The notes below the pieces were generated by a model, which saw only the letters and a list, made by a program, of their open reading frames with translations, ran no database searches and had not been told where the DNA came from. A stretch of DNA of 23,093 nt from Phanerodontia chrysosporium (Eukaryota > Basidiomycota > Agaricomycetes > Polyporales > Phanerochaetaceae), in the NCBI GenBank assembly GCA_001910725.1, contig MJGA01000121.1, forward strand, positions 1-23,093. Reading direction: 5' to 3'. The stretch's first letter is position 1; each line of letters begins with the position of its first letter. Shown here in pieces: positions 6,727 to 15,953 of the stretch. The position numbers and the translations under genes are program-made.

Positions 6727-7901
6727 ATCTCATCACGCAGCTCCCACGCGACGCCAAGACCAAGAAGGACTCGATCGCGGTCTACGTGGACCACTATTCG
6801 GATCAGTGCCACCTCGTACCGGTCGACTCGACGATCACCGCTGCCGGCATGGGCGACGTGCACTACACGGACATCTTCCGCCTTCACGGCCTCCCACGCA
6901 AGATCTTCTCTGATCGTGGGCCCCAGTTTGCAGCCCAGTACATGCGAGCGCTGTACAAGCGCCTCGGCATCGCTACCGGCCTCACCACGGCGTATCACCC
7001 CGAAGGCAACGGCAAGGTCGAGCGCAAGAACCAGGAAGTCGAGAAATTCCTGCGTCTCTTCGTCTCCCAGCGCCAAGATGACTGGGTCGATTGGCTTCCG
7101 ATGGCCGAGTTCACTCTGAACTCACACGTGTCCAGTGCTACCGAGCGCACGCCCTTCGAGATTGTTTACGGCTACACACCGGACTTCACGATCCCGGCCG
7201 GCAAACACACCAACGTTCCCGCCCTCGACGAGCGTCTAGACCGCATGGCTCACGTCCGCAAAGAGGCCGAAGCTGCCCTGCGCCTAACCAAAGCCCGCAT
7301 GAAAGAAGAGTACGAGGCCGCGAAGAAACGCGCCCACTCCTTCAAGGTCGGCGATCAGGTTTGGCTCAGCACGAAGGACCTCAGCATCGATCAGCCTTCG
7401 CCCAAGCTCGGCCCCCGCCAGCTGGGTCCGTTTAAGGTTCTAGAAAAGATCGGCGATCTGGACTATCGGCTCGAGCTCCCGAGCTGGCTGAAAATCCACC
7501 CGGTTTTCCATGTCAACCGCCTCAGCCCGTGGCATGATCAGGGCGTCGAGAAGCCTCTGCCTCCCAAACCTGTCAAGGTTGCCGGCGAAGAAGAATACGT
7601 CGTCGAGAAGGTCCTCGACAGCCGTATATATCGCCGCCAATTGCAGTACAAAGTCCGCTGGAAAGGCTACGGTCAAGCTGGCGACACGTGGGAAAAAGCA
7701 GACAACCTCAAGCACGCCAAGGCCCTGGTCAACAAGTTCCATCGCGAAAATCCGGAAGCGCCCCGCAAGCTCGCTGCCACTGCCTTCGAAGCCCTTGCCG
7801 CCTCTTTTCGCCCGTTCGTCACCGAAGTCGACGTCTCTCTCCTTCCTGCCTCCGATCGCGCTAAGGCCGATCTCGATTGGGAGGAGGGGCGCCACATCTG
7901 A
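6285..7901 (+). CDS. pol: Pol part 2 of element A: integrase with C-terminal chromodomain
   Basis: The frame is open from 6285, with conserved sequence from about 6321. Domains in order are: the H2C2 zinc module (HDAPTAGHPGKHTT ... CDQCQ); the DDE catalytic core with GVDLITQLP, FSDRGPQFAAQY and EGNGKVERKNQE; the post-core HSFKVGDQVWLST and HPVFHVNRLSP motifs; and a chromodomain (EKVLDSRIYRRQLQYKVRWKGY, aromatic cage residues visible, then DTWEKADNL). Integrase inserts the DNA copy, and a chromodomain in this position commonly binds modified histone H3 and directs insertion to heterochromatin. The frame is offset by one base from the RT frame, so this copy cannot make one continuous Pol unless the break is a sequencing error or a second frameshift site. 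Confidence 0.9.
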   Translation, partial: DSRHGSLRKPLPLEKRIRDCSEKEKEVADALQTLRTKGPRKLRNGVLEWEEDNGLLYYHGKVYVPNSAALRNDVIKSCHDAPTAGHPGKHTTLELVSRYYWWPRISADVSRYVLGCDQCQRYKSAPHPKATLQPHDVPSGPWEHVGVDLITQLPRDAKTKKDSIAVYVDHYSDQCHLVPVDSTITAAGMGDVHYTDIFRLHGLPRKIFSDRGPQFAAQYMRALYKRLGIATGLTTAYHPEGNGKVERKNQEVEKFLRLFVSQRQDDWVDWLPMAEFTLNSHVSSATERTPFEIVYGYTPDFTIPAGKHTNVPALDERLDRMAHVRKEAEAALRLTKARMKEEYEAAKKRAHSFKVGDQVWLSTKDLSIDQPSPKLGPRQLGPFKVLEKIGDLDYRLELPSWLKIHPVFHVNRLSPWHDQGVEKPLPPKPVKVAGEEEYVVEKVLDSRIYRRQLQYKVRWKGYGQAGDTWEKADNLKHAKALVNKFHRENPEAPRKLAATAFEALAASFRPFVTEVDVSLLPASDRAKADLDWEEGRHI

Positions 7902-7926
7902 CGACCTCGCGAGGACACTCGGTTTT

Positions 7927-7939
7927 AGGAGGGGGGTAA
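7927..7939 (+). promoter_or_regulatory. Polypurine tract of element A
   Basis: AGGAGGGGGGTAA lies directly upstream of the 3' LTR start (TGTCACGG at 7940). Polypurine tracts resist RNase H and prime plus-strand DNA. Position and composition are as expected. Confidence 0.8.
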
Positions 7940-8633
7940 TGTCACGGATGTGACGGTGCTGCCCTATTTTTCGCCGATTTTTGGCTATTTTCCTCGATTA
8001 ATCCAACGGGCGAGCAGCCCTCGCGCCGTCTGGAGTCCTAGCCGCCCACACTCAGCGCCTGGCCATGCAGCGCCAGCGCCCTGATGGCGCATCACCCCTA
8101 GACGCCAGCGCATCCCGCTGCGCGCTCAGACACTGCCCGGATCACCGGTCTGCCCTGCAACCGGTTCCCCGGATCGCCGAGGAGGCACTGTCATCCCTGA
8201 TGACTCCCCTCGCCGAGACATGCCGAGCTGATCAGCCTGATGACACAGCCTCGGCCCGACGCAGCCTCGAGACACTGCCAGCTGACACAGCCTCGTGACA
8301 TAGCCCCAGCACAGCCTCGCCGCGCAGCCCGCGTCGCAGCCTCGCTGGCTATGCTGAGCGCTGCCCATCAGCTTATGTAATCGTATAGCCTGCCCTGAAC
8401 TCTTGTAGTATATATAGGTAGCACCTCTCGCTCCTGTCCGTCATCTCGACCTCTTGGTCAATACGGACAGGTAAGCCCCCGCTTGTACTGTAGTTACAAA
8501 CGCTAATGATATCTTGGTCAATACGGACAGCTGAATAAGTTGCTCGTCGCTGCGTGACTCGCTCCGCCGCGCCTCGTCGTCGTCCTCCCCATCTGCCCTC
8601 CCTCGTGCGGCGTTGAGCCCTTGCTCCGCAACA
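7940..8633 (+). repeat. 3' LTR of element A
   Basis: 694 bp, identical to 898-1591 except one T/C difference (8138 versus 1096). It carries the same U3 motif array, TATA-like run, intron-like unit (8471-8530) and self-primer copy (8443-8452). The next base (8634) is inside the pol of element B, with no target-site copy of the left flank. Confidence 0.95.
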
Positions 8634-8634
8634 A

Positions 8635-9054
8635 GAAGTACTGAAGGAGAACCCTGGTATTCGCAGGTTCATTTGGGAACATGCGAATGATGTGCATAGG
8701 ATCATACATCGAGTAGGACATGCAGGAGGAACCTTTTCCCCTTCAAAGGTTCAGCTTGCGCAGCAGAAGGTCCTTATCATCGGACAATGCTGTACACCAG
8801 AGGGCAGACTTCCAGACAGCCAGAAGATTGACAAGATCCTTAAGTGGCCCCCGCTTAAAACACCTAAGGATGTCAGAGGCTTTCTCGGACTATGCGGTAC
8901 AGTAAGGATTTGGATAGAGAATTACTCAGCTAAAGCCAGACCTTTGGCGGAGCTCATACGTCATGACGCGGAGTTTGTATGGGATGATCGGCGCCAAGCA
9001 GCTTTTGAAGAGTTGAAGCGAGCCATTACGTCTCCACCCGCACTACGTCCATAG
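8635..9054 (+). pseudogene. Element B left copy: end of reverse transcriptase / start of RNase H (fragment)
   Basis: The open frame starts right after the element A LTR and reads KENPGIRRFIWEHANDV, SPSKVQLAQQKVLIIGQ, KTPKDVRGFLGLCG and AELIRHDAEFVWDDRRQ. These are the RT thumb and connection motifs of a Ty3/Gypsy Pol, without the catalytic part. It ends at TAG 9052-9054 because one C is missing in CGTCC, relative to CGTCCC in the inverted copy (15837-15842 region). The 5' side, including the FIDD active site, is absent and is replaced by the LTR. Confidence 0.85.
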
Positions 9055-11108
9055 ACTACGAGTCAGATAGGCCAGTTGTGTTATCAGTGGACTCTAGCAT
9101 TATAGCTGTTGGATTCATTCTCTCTCAGTACAATGAGCAGGGAAAGAAACAGCCAGCTAGGTACGGATCTATACCCATGAACGAGCGAGAGGCTAGGTAT
9201 TCCCAGCCAAAGCTTGAGCTATATGGATTATTCAGAGCCCTACGAGCGTATCGGCTATATATCATAGGTGTCAAGCGCCTTATTGTGGAAGTTGATGCCA
9301 AGTATATTAAGGGAATGCTTAATGATCCTGATCTTCAGCCAAATGCTACAGTTAACAGGTGGATTCAAGGGATTCTCCTGTTTGACTTCGAATTAGTTCA
9401 CGTACCAGCAGATAAGCATCGAGGACCAGACGCACTATCCAGGAAGGAGTTAGCAGAAGATGAAGAAATGGAAGAAGAAGACGACAGTTGGCTGGATGAC
9501 ATACCTTTGTATATTCCTGTACAGTACCCTCAGTGGATAAAGAACCTTTCTTTATTCACCAGGCTGATCAGTGCAAGCCCGGAAAGGACTATACAGACAT
9601 TCAAGGGATGTTTATATGAGCCAGACACCCCTACGATAGCACAGGTTTACCCAGTCAAGACTAGCGAGCAGGAGAAGACTCTAGCAGATATTTATCACTT
9701 TCTGCAGACTACACGAACACCCCAGTTTCAGACACCTCAAGAGAAGCAACGCTTCGTGCAGAAAGCACTCAGATTCTACGTGGCAGGGAAGGCTATGTAC
9801 AAGCGACAAGGTCCCATTGGTCCAGCCAAGGTTATATTCCGTCGGGAAAAGCGCGCTCAGTTGCTACAAGCAGCCCATGAAGGACAAGGGCATCGCGGAG
9901 CTGAAGCAGTATTGGCAACACTTAGACAGCGATTCTACTGGCCTAGCATGAAAGCAGACGTCCAGAGACATGTTAGATCATGCCATCAATGCCAAGTGCG
10001 AAGCGTAAAGAAGGCAGAGGTACCTATTATTGTATCCACGCCATCCACTCTATTCCTTAAAATATATGTGGATGTGATGTTTATGCCTCAGAGCAAAAGC
10101 TACAGATGCATAGCAGCAGCAAGAGATGACCTATCAGGAGCAGCTGAAGGACGAGCTATGAGACAGCCCAACTCGAAGTCTATGGCCAAGTTTCTATGGG
10201 AGCAAGTCTTCTGCAGATATGGCGCAGTAGGACAGGTAATCACGGACAATGGATCGGAAGTTGAGAAAGCATTCACGGAGCTCATGGATAGATTCGGAAT
10301 ACCCCAGATAAGAATCTCAGCTTACAACTCTAAAGCAAATGGAGTAGTAGAGCGAGGACACTTTATCATAAGGGAGTCTATTCTTAAAGCCTGTGATGGC
10401 AAGGTACACCAGTGGCCAGCACATGTATCACATGCTTTCTTTGCAGACAGAGTTACTGTCAGGCGTCAGACAGGATTCTCGCCATATTACTTGCTTCATG
10501 GTGTACATCCAGTATTACCCTTTGATCTCACGGAAGCAACTTTTATGGTGGACGGATTCAAGCGAGGAATGACCTCTGAAGACCTGTTAGCGTTAAGGAT
10601 AAGGCAGCTTCAAAAGCGACCTGAAGACCTAGCTAAGGCAGCCGCAATTCTGAAGAAGCATCGCTTTCAAGCCAAAGAGCAGTTTGAAAAGAGGTATAAG
10701 ACACGACTAGTCAAGGATTCTTACCCACCTGGAACCTTAGTCTTGATAAGGAACAAGGCTAAGGAGAATTCCAAGGAGAAGCATCACGATAGGTATCAAG
10801 GACCCTACGAGGTAGTTAGAAGGACAAGGAATGGAGCCTACATTCTGCAAGAACTGGATGGCACTATCTGGAGACAGGCAGTAGCAGCATTCAGGATACT
10901 ACCTTACGTATCCAGGTCAGATGAGTACCTGGAGAGGGTCATGGCTAAGCTCACAGAAGATTCGGGAGATCAAGACTCAGATACGGACTCATGGTTATCA
11001 GGAAGTTCAGCAGACTATAGCGCAGACTCAGATGATGAACGAGACTCAGAGTTAGCTTCGTCAGCATATGAGGAGCCAGAATCGGCCTCATATTCATCCA
11101 GTTCATAA
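9051..11108 (+). pseudogene. Element B left copy: RNase H, integrase and acidic tail
   Basis: This continues the same Pol one frame over. Visible parts are RNase H (LSVDSSIIAVGFILSQ, LYGLFRALRAYR, EVDAKYIKGML, HVPADKHRGPDALSR), the H2C2 zinc module (HEGQGHRGAEA ... CHQCQ), and the integrase core (YVDVMFMPQ, ITDNGSEVEKAF, NGVVERGHFIIRES; D, D, E present). A C-terminal basic region (YPPGTLVLIRNKAKEN) follows, then a Ser/Asp/Glu-rich tail ending at TAA 11106-11108. No chromodomain is seen, unlike element A. The first suitable start is non-ATG (GTG at 9078), as expected for a fragment of a longer Pol. The C-terminal frame is intact here but broken in the inverted copy. Confidence 0.88.
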
Positions 11109-11650
11109 GTGAGTTGAACTGAGGACAGTTCGTATTTCAAGCAACCCCCGGATATCATGCGCCAAACCTGTTTGCCACAAGATATGGATGAAATGAGGCT
11201 CATCCCGGCATAGCAGGATTAGCACAATGAAGTAGAGCTTAGTATAGAAGAGGAATTCAAGGCGTGGGAATGTATAGAAAAGCGTGGGAGTTCAAAGCAA
11301 GGGCGTGAGAAGACAGAGACCCAAAGGAAAGGCATGAGAAGACGCAGCCATCTTGGGGTCACTGTGGGAAAGGCAGGCTATATTTGGGCGGTGTGGGAAA
11401 GTAACTACCCAATTAGGCCTGGAAAATGCGCCAAGCATCTCTGGAATGAGGGGAGAGAGGTGTGGAAAGTCAGAGGAAAGTATGGAAAGGAATGGAATCC
11501 ACTGGAAAGGTACAGAAAGAAGGTGCCAAGCGGAAAAGGAAGCGGAAAGGAGTTGCAGGAAGGATGTAGAATAGTGTAGCACCTTGTAGAACATTCTAGC
11601 ATTGTACAAATTGACCAAACACGGTCAAATAAGGCCATACTCTGTAGGAG

Positions 11651-11659
11651 TATAAAAGG
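11651..11659 (+). promoter_or_regulatory. TATA box of element B LTR, left arm
   Basis: TATAAAAGG is followed by a C/T-rich run (CTCTCTTCTTCTCTCTCA) ending near 11680, which fits a fungal start region. The inverted copy is at 13233-13241. Confidence 0.7.
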
Positions 11660-11789
11660 CCACTCTCTTCTTCTCTCTCAATAGATCACTAGTTGGAAGC
11701 AGCCAGCTATTTTCTCACCTCAACCACCACCATCTCTTGGTGTGGGCTGTGTGTTATTGGTATAAGTGTGATTCGGTTCTAGTAAGGGT

Positions 11790-12178
11790 AGTTAGTCCAC
11801 CAGTGCAAACAGGCATTGTGGTGGTAGTCTATCGCTTACTCAGTCTTTAGTCTACGGTCCTCCGTCTACAGTAAGATTAGTTAGTCCACCAGTGCACTCA
11901 GGCATTGTGGTGGTAGTCTATTGCTTACTCTAGTTACGTCTACGGTATTACGGTTTTACGTTAGCTCTTTAGTCCAGCAAGGCGCCTGGTAGTTGAGCTA
12001 TTTGGTTGTGAAGGTTTAGTTATTCGTCTACGGTCCACGGTTTACGTGTAAGTTATAGCAAGCAGGCTATACTTACTTGGTTGGTTATTCGGTTTACGGT
12101 CATAAGTAAAGATAAGCAAGCAAGGCTTACTTTACTTACTCTTTGGTTACTAAGGTCTTACTTACAAGTGTTACTTGT
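11790..12178 (+). repeat. Array of non-identical hairpin modules in the element B leader, left arm
   Basis: Six potential hairpins follow each other: 11797-11824, 11886-11913, 11963-11999, 12048-12076 (GTAAGTTATAGC / GCTATACTTAC), 12106-12135 (GTAAAGATAAGC / GCTTACTTTAC) and 12164-12178 (ACAAGT / ACTTGT). The loops of the middle modules share AAGCAG or AAGCAAG, and modules are separated by recurring TCTACGGT or TTTACGGT. The stems differ in sequence but still pair. The first two modules are clear copies 89 nt apart. Confidence 0.65.
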
Positions 12179-12383
12179 ACTTAAGTCTTATTACCTTTCC
12201 CCTTCTAGGAGACTAACCTCTTCTACCTCTACACACTATCCTACCCTCTGTATATCTACTATCCCAGCAATACCTTTTCCCTCCACACGAACGCCCGAGG
12301 CAGTAGTCGACCAACAGTCTGGTCCACCTCACTCGGTTACTTCTGGTAATATCTCTTGCCAGGGTATAAAGCACGACATCTGG

Positions 12384-12509
12384 ATTGGGAGACGTGGGGT
12401 CTCCTGACATACACACCAGGGCTTAGGTCTTCTACGCAGATGTAGACAGACTTGCTCTGTATAGCTTGACTAGGATCAACAATAACTTCGATTCCCCTCG
12501 CGGTGGGCT
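12384..12509. other. Unique 126-nt spacer between the inverted arms
   Basis: The spacer is not shared by the arms. On the minus strand it is open throughout and reads protein-like (GIEVIVDPSQAIQSKSVYIC and onward). Immediately next to the LTR-like ends the arms read TCTGG (12379-12383) and CCAGA (12510-12514). It could be host sequence between two insertions, part of the element B internal region, or the turn of a fold-back inversion. No tRNA fold could be drawn. Confidence 0.6.
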
Positions 12510-12514
12510 CCAGA

Positions 12515-13780
12515 TGTCGTGCTTTATACCCTGGCAAGAGATATTACCAGAAGTAACCGAGTGAGGTGGACCAGACTGTTGGTCGACTACTGCCTCGGGC
12601 GTTCGTGTGGAGGGAAAAGGTATTGCTGGGATAGTAGATATACAGAGGGTAGGATAGTGTGTAGAGGTAGAAGAGGTTAGTCTCCTAGAAGGGGAAAGGT
12701 AATAAGACTTAAGTACAAGTAACACTTGTAAGTAAGACCTTAGTAACCAAAGAGTAAGTAAAGTAAGCCTTGCTTGCTTATCTTTACTTATGACCGTAAA
12801 CCGAATAACCAACCAAGTAAGTATAGCCTGCTTGCTATAACTTACACGTAAACCGTGGACCGTAGACGAATAACTAAACCTTCACAACCAAATAGCTCAA
12901 CTACCAGGCGCCTTGCTGGACTAAAGAGCTAACGTAAAACCGTAATACCGTAGACGTAACTAGAGTAAGCAATAGACTACCACCACAATGCCTGAGTGCA
13001 CTGGTGGACTAACTAATCTTACTGTAGACGGAGGACCGTAGACTAAAGACTGAGTAAGCGATAGACTACCACCACAATGCCTGTTTGCACTGGTGGACTA
13101 ACTACCCTTACTAGAACCGAATCACACTTATACAATAACACACAGCCCACACCAAGAGATGGTGGTGGTTGAGGTGAGAAAATAGCTGGCTGCTTCCAAC
13201 TAGTGATCTATTGAGAGAGAAGAAGAGAGTGGCCTTTTATACTCCTACAGAGTATGGCCTTATTTGACCGTGTTTGGTCAATTTGTACAATGCTAGAATG
13301 TTCTACAAGGTGCTACACTATTCTACATCCTTCCTGCAACTCCTTTCCGCTTCCTTTTCCGCTTGGCACCTTCTTTCTGTACCTTTCCAGTGGATTCCAT
13401 TCCTTTCCATACTTTCCTCTGACTTTCCACACGTCTCTCCCTCATTCCAGAGATGCTTGGCGCATTCTCAGGCCTAATTGGGTAGTTACTTTCCCACACC
13501 GCCCAAATATAGCCTGCCTTTCCCACAGTGATCCCAAGATGGCTGCGTCTTCTCACGCCTTCCTTTGGGTCTCTGTCTTCTCACGCCCTTGCTCTGAACT
13601 CCCACGCTTTATCATACATTCCCACGCCTTGAATCCTTCTTCTCTACTAAGCTCTACTTCATTGTGCTAATCCTGCTATGCCGGGATGAGCCTCATTTCA
13701 TCCATATCTTGTGGCAAACAGGTTTGGCGCATGATATCCGGGGGTTGCTTGAAATACGAACTGTCCTCAGTTCAACTCAC
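12515..13780 (-). repeat. Element B 3' LTR-like region, right arm
   Basis: Minus-strand copy of the region at 11109-12378. The TATA box is at 13233-13241 and the hairpin array lies at about 12714-13102. It differs from the left copy by several substitutions and one-base indels, mostly in G or A runs of the U3-like part (for example GGGG versus GGG in the segment facing 11451-11456). Confidence 0.65.
13735..13753 (-). repeat. 19-nt direct repeat, copy just downstream of element B pol
   Basis: TTCAAGCAACCCCCGGATA read on the minus strand, repeated exactly at 17700-17718 in the same orientation. It also occurs at 11136-11154 (plus strand) in the left arm. Weaker similarity (ACTGRGGAC) extends upstream of both copies. 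Confidence 0.7.
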
Positions 13781-13868
13781 TTATGAACTGGATGAATATG
13801 AGGCCGATTCTGGCTCCTCATATGCTGACGAAGCTAACTCTGAGTCTCGTTCATCATCTGAGTCTGCG

Positions 13869-15953
13869 CTATAGTCTGCTGAACTTCCTGATAACCATGA
13901 GTCCGTATCTGAGTCTTGATCTCCGAATCTTCTGTGAGCTTAGCCATGACCTCTCCAGGTACTCATCTGACCTGGATACGTAAGGTAGTATCCTGAATGC
14001 TGCTACTGCCTGTCTCCAGATAGTGCCATCCAGTTCTTGCAGAATGTAGGCTCCATTCCTTGTCCTTCTAACTACCTCGTAGGGTCCTTGATACCTATCG
14101 TGATGCTTCTCCTTGGAATTCTCCTTAGCCTTGTTCCTTATCAAGACTAAGGTTCCAGGTGGGTAAGAATCCTTGACTAGTCGTGTCTTATACCTCTTTT
14201 CAAACTGCTCTTTGGCTTGAAAGCGATGCTTCTTCAGAATTGCGGCTGCCTTAGCTAAGTCTTCAGGTCGCTTTTGAAGCTGCCTTATCCTTAACGCTAA
14301 CAGGTCTTCAGAGGTCATTCCTCGCTTGAATCCGTCCACCATAAAAGTTGCTTCCGTGAGATCAAAGGGTAATACTGGATGTACACCATGAAGCAAGTAA
14401 TATGGCGAGAATCCTGTCTGACGCCTGACAGTAACTCTGTCTGCAAAGAAAGCATGTGATACATGTGCTGGCCACTGGTGTACCTTGCCATCACAGGCTT
14501 TAAGAATAGACTCCCTTATGATAAAGTGTCCTCGCTCTACTACTCCATTTGCTTTAGAGTTGTAAGCTGAGATTCTTATCTGGGGTATTCCGAATCTATC
14601 CATGAGCTCCGTGAATGCTTTCTCAACTTCCGATCCATTGTCCGTGATTACCTGTCCTACTGCGCCATATCTGCAGAAGACTTGCTCCCATAGAAACTTG
14701 GCCATAGACTTCGAGTTGGGCTGTCTCATAGCTCGTCCTTCAGCTGCTCCTGATAGGTCATCTCTTGCTGCTGCTATGCATCTGTAGCTTTTGCTCTGAG
14801 GCATAAACATCACATCCACATATATTTTAAGGAATAGAGTGGATGGCGTGGATACAATAATAGGTACCTCTGCCTTCTTTACGCTTCGCACTTGGCATTG
14901 ATGGCATGATCTAACATGTCTCTGGACGTCTGCTTTCATGCTAGGCCAGTAGAATCGCTGTCTAAGTGTTGCCAATACTGCTTCAGCTCCGCGATGCCCT
15001 TGTCCTTCATGGGCTGCTTGTAGCAACTGAGCGCGCTTTTCCCGACGGAATATAACCTTGGCTGGACCAATGGGACCTTGTCGCTTGTACATAGCCTTCC
15101 CTGCCACGTAGAATCTGAGTGCTTTCTGCACGAAGCGTTGCTTCTCTTGAGGTGTCTGAAACTGGGGTGTTCGTGTAGTCTGCAGAAAGTGATAAATATC
15201 TGCTAGAGTCTTCTCCTGCTCGCTAGTCTTGACTGGGTAAACCTGTGCTATCGTAGGGGTGTCTGGCTCATATAAACATCCCTTGAATGTCTGTATAGTC
15301 CTTTCCGGGCTTGCACTGATCAGCCTGGTGAATAAAGAAAGGTTCTTTATCCACTGAGGGTACTGTACAGGAATATACAAAGGTATGTCATCCAGCCAAC
15401 TGTCGTCTTCTTCTTCCATTTCTTCATCTTCTGCTAACTCCTTCCTGGATAGTGCGTCTGGTCCTCGATGCTTATCTGCTGGTACGTGAACTAATTCGAA
15501 GTCAAACAGGAGAATCCCTTGAATCCACCTGTTAACTGTAGCATTTGGCTGAAGATCAGGATCATTAAGCATTCCCTTAATATACTTGGCATCAACTTCC
15601 ACAATAAGGCGCTTGACACCTATGATATATAGCCGATACGCTCGTAGGGCTCTGAATAATCCATATAGCTCAAGCTTTGGCTGGGAATACCTAGCCTCTC
15701 GCTCGTTCATGGGTATAGATCCGTACCTAGCTGGCTGTTTCTTTCCCTGCTCATTGTACTGAGAGAGAATGAATCCAACAGCTATAATGCTAGAGTCCAC
15801 TGATAACACAACTGGCCTATCTGACTCGTAGTCTATGGGACGTAGTGCGGGTGGAGACGTAATGGCTCGCTTCAACTCTTCAAAAGCTGCTTGGCGCCGA
15901 TCATCCCATACAAACTCCGCGTCATGACGTATGAGCTCCGCAAAGGTCTGGCT
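13869..15953 (-). pseudogene. Element B right copy: RNase H, integrase
   Basis: The minus-strand frame is open from 15953, just after the break inside AKARPL, and ends at 13869. It holds the same RNase H, zinc module and DDE integrase as the left copy. The frame upstream is lost by a G missing in CTTTGCGG (left copy CTTTGGCGG at 8943-8950). The acidic tail is also lost, by two further G losses (GAGAGGTC for GAGAGGGTC facing 10933-10940, and TTCGGAG for TTCGGGAG facing 10963-10970), giving a short basic end. RNase H is complete here, whereas the left copy is broken at its start. Confidence 0.87.

Larger units (their letters stand above)
898..8633 (+). mobile_element. Element A: full-length Ty3/Gypsy chromovirus LTR retrotransposon
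   Basis: The element runs from TGTCACGG at 898 to CAACA at 8633 (7,736 bp) with direct LTRs at 898-1591 and 7940-8633. Internal order is self-priming site, long AUG-free open region, gag with a CCHC knuckle, -1 frameshift signal, protease, RT (YLDD), RNase H, HHCC-DDE integrase and chromodomain, then a polypurine tract. This is the chromovirus order of Ty3/Gypsy. I could find only one LTR-LTR difference (T at 1096, C at 8138), so the copy is young. The 5-bp flanks (GCCTC left, AGAAG right) do not match. One single-base frame break interrupts pol near 6309-6323. Confidence 0.93.
11109..12378 (+). repeat. Element B 3' LTR-like region, left arm
   Basis: This noncoding stretch after pol holds a U3-like segment rich in repeated GCGTGRGAA and TGGAAAGG motifs (about 11260-11560), a TATA box TATAAAAGG at 11651-11659, and a transcribed-leader-like part with a hairpin array (11790-12178). 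It ends ...GCACGACA at 12378, a plausible LTR terminus (CA-type end), followed by TCTGG. The exact LTR start is not certain, since no second direct copy is present in the window. Confidence 0.65.
8634..12383 (+). repeat. Left arm of a ~3.75-kb inverted repeat (element B 3' part)
   Basis: 8634-12383 is repeated in inverted orientation at 12510-16253. Paired coordinates sum to 24893 at the centre and 24887 at the outer end, so only a handful of one-base indels separate the arms, plus a few substitutions in the U3-like part. The arm contains the pol 3' half and an LTR-like region. The 126-nt spacer is not shared. Confidence 0.95.

Noticed and set aside
11292..11618. Open frames in the U3-like part of element B (both arms)
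   Set aside because: They follow from purine-rich GGAAAG repeats read antisense and change between the arms by frame-breaking indels.
12081..12407. A ~100-residue frame present in both arms (12081-12407 plus; 12432-12812 minus)
   Set aside because: It runs through the hairpin array and the LTR end, starts without ATG and has no motif; similarity between arms is due to the inverted repeat itself.
12485..12513. tRNA-like 3' end (TTCGATTCCCC ... GCTCCA)
   Set aside because: T-loop-like and CCA-like parts are present, but the acceptor spacing is three bases too long and no 5' acceptor strand or anticodon arm can be found.
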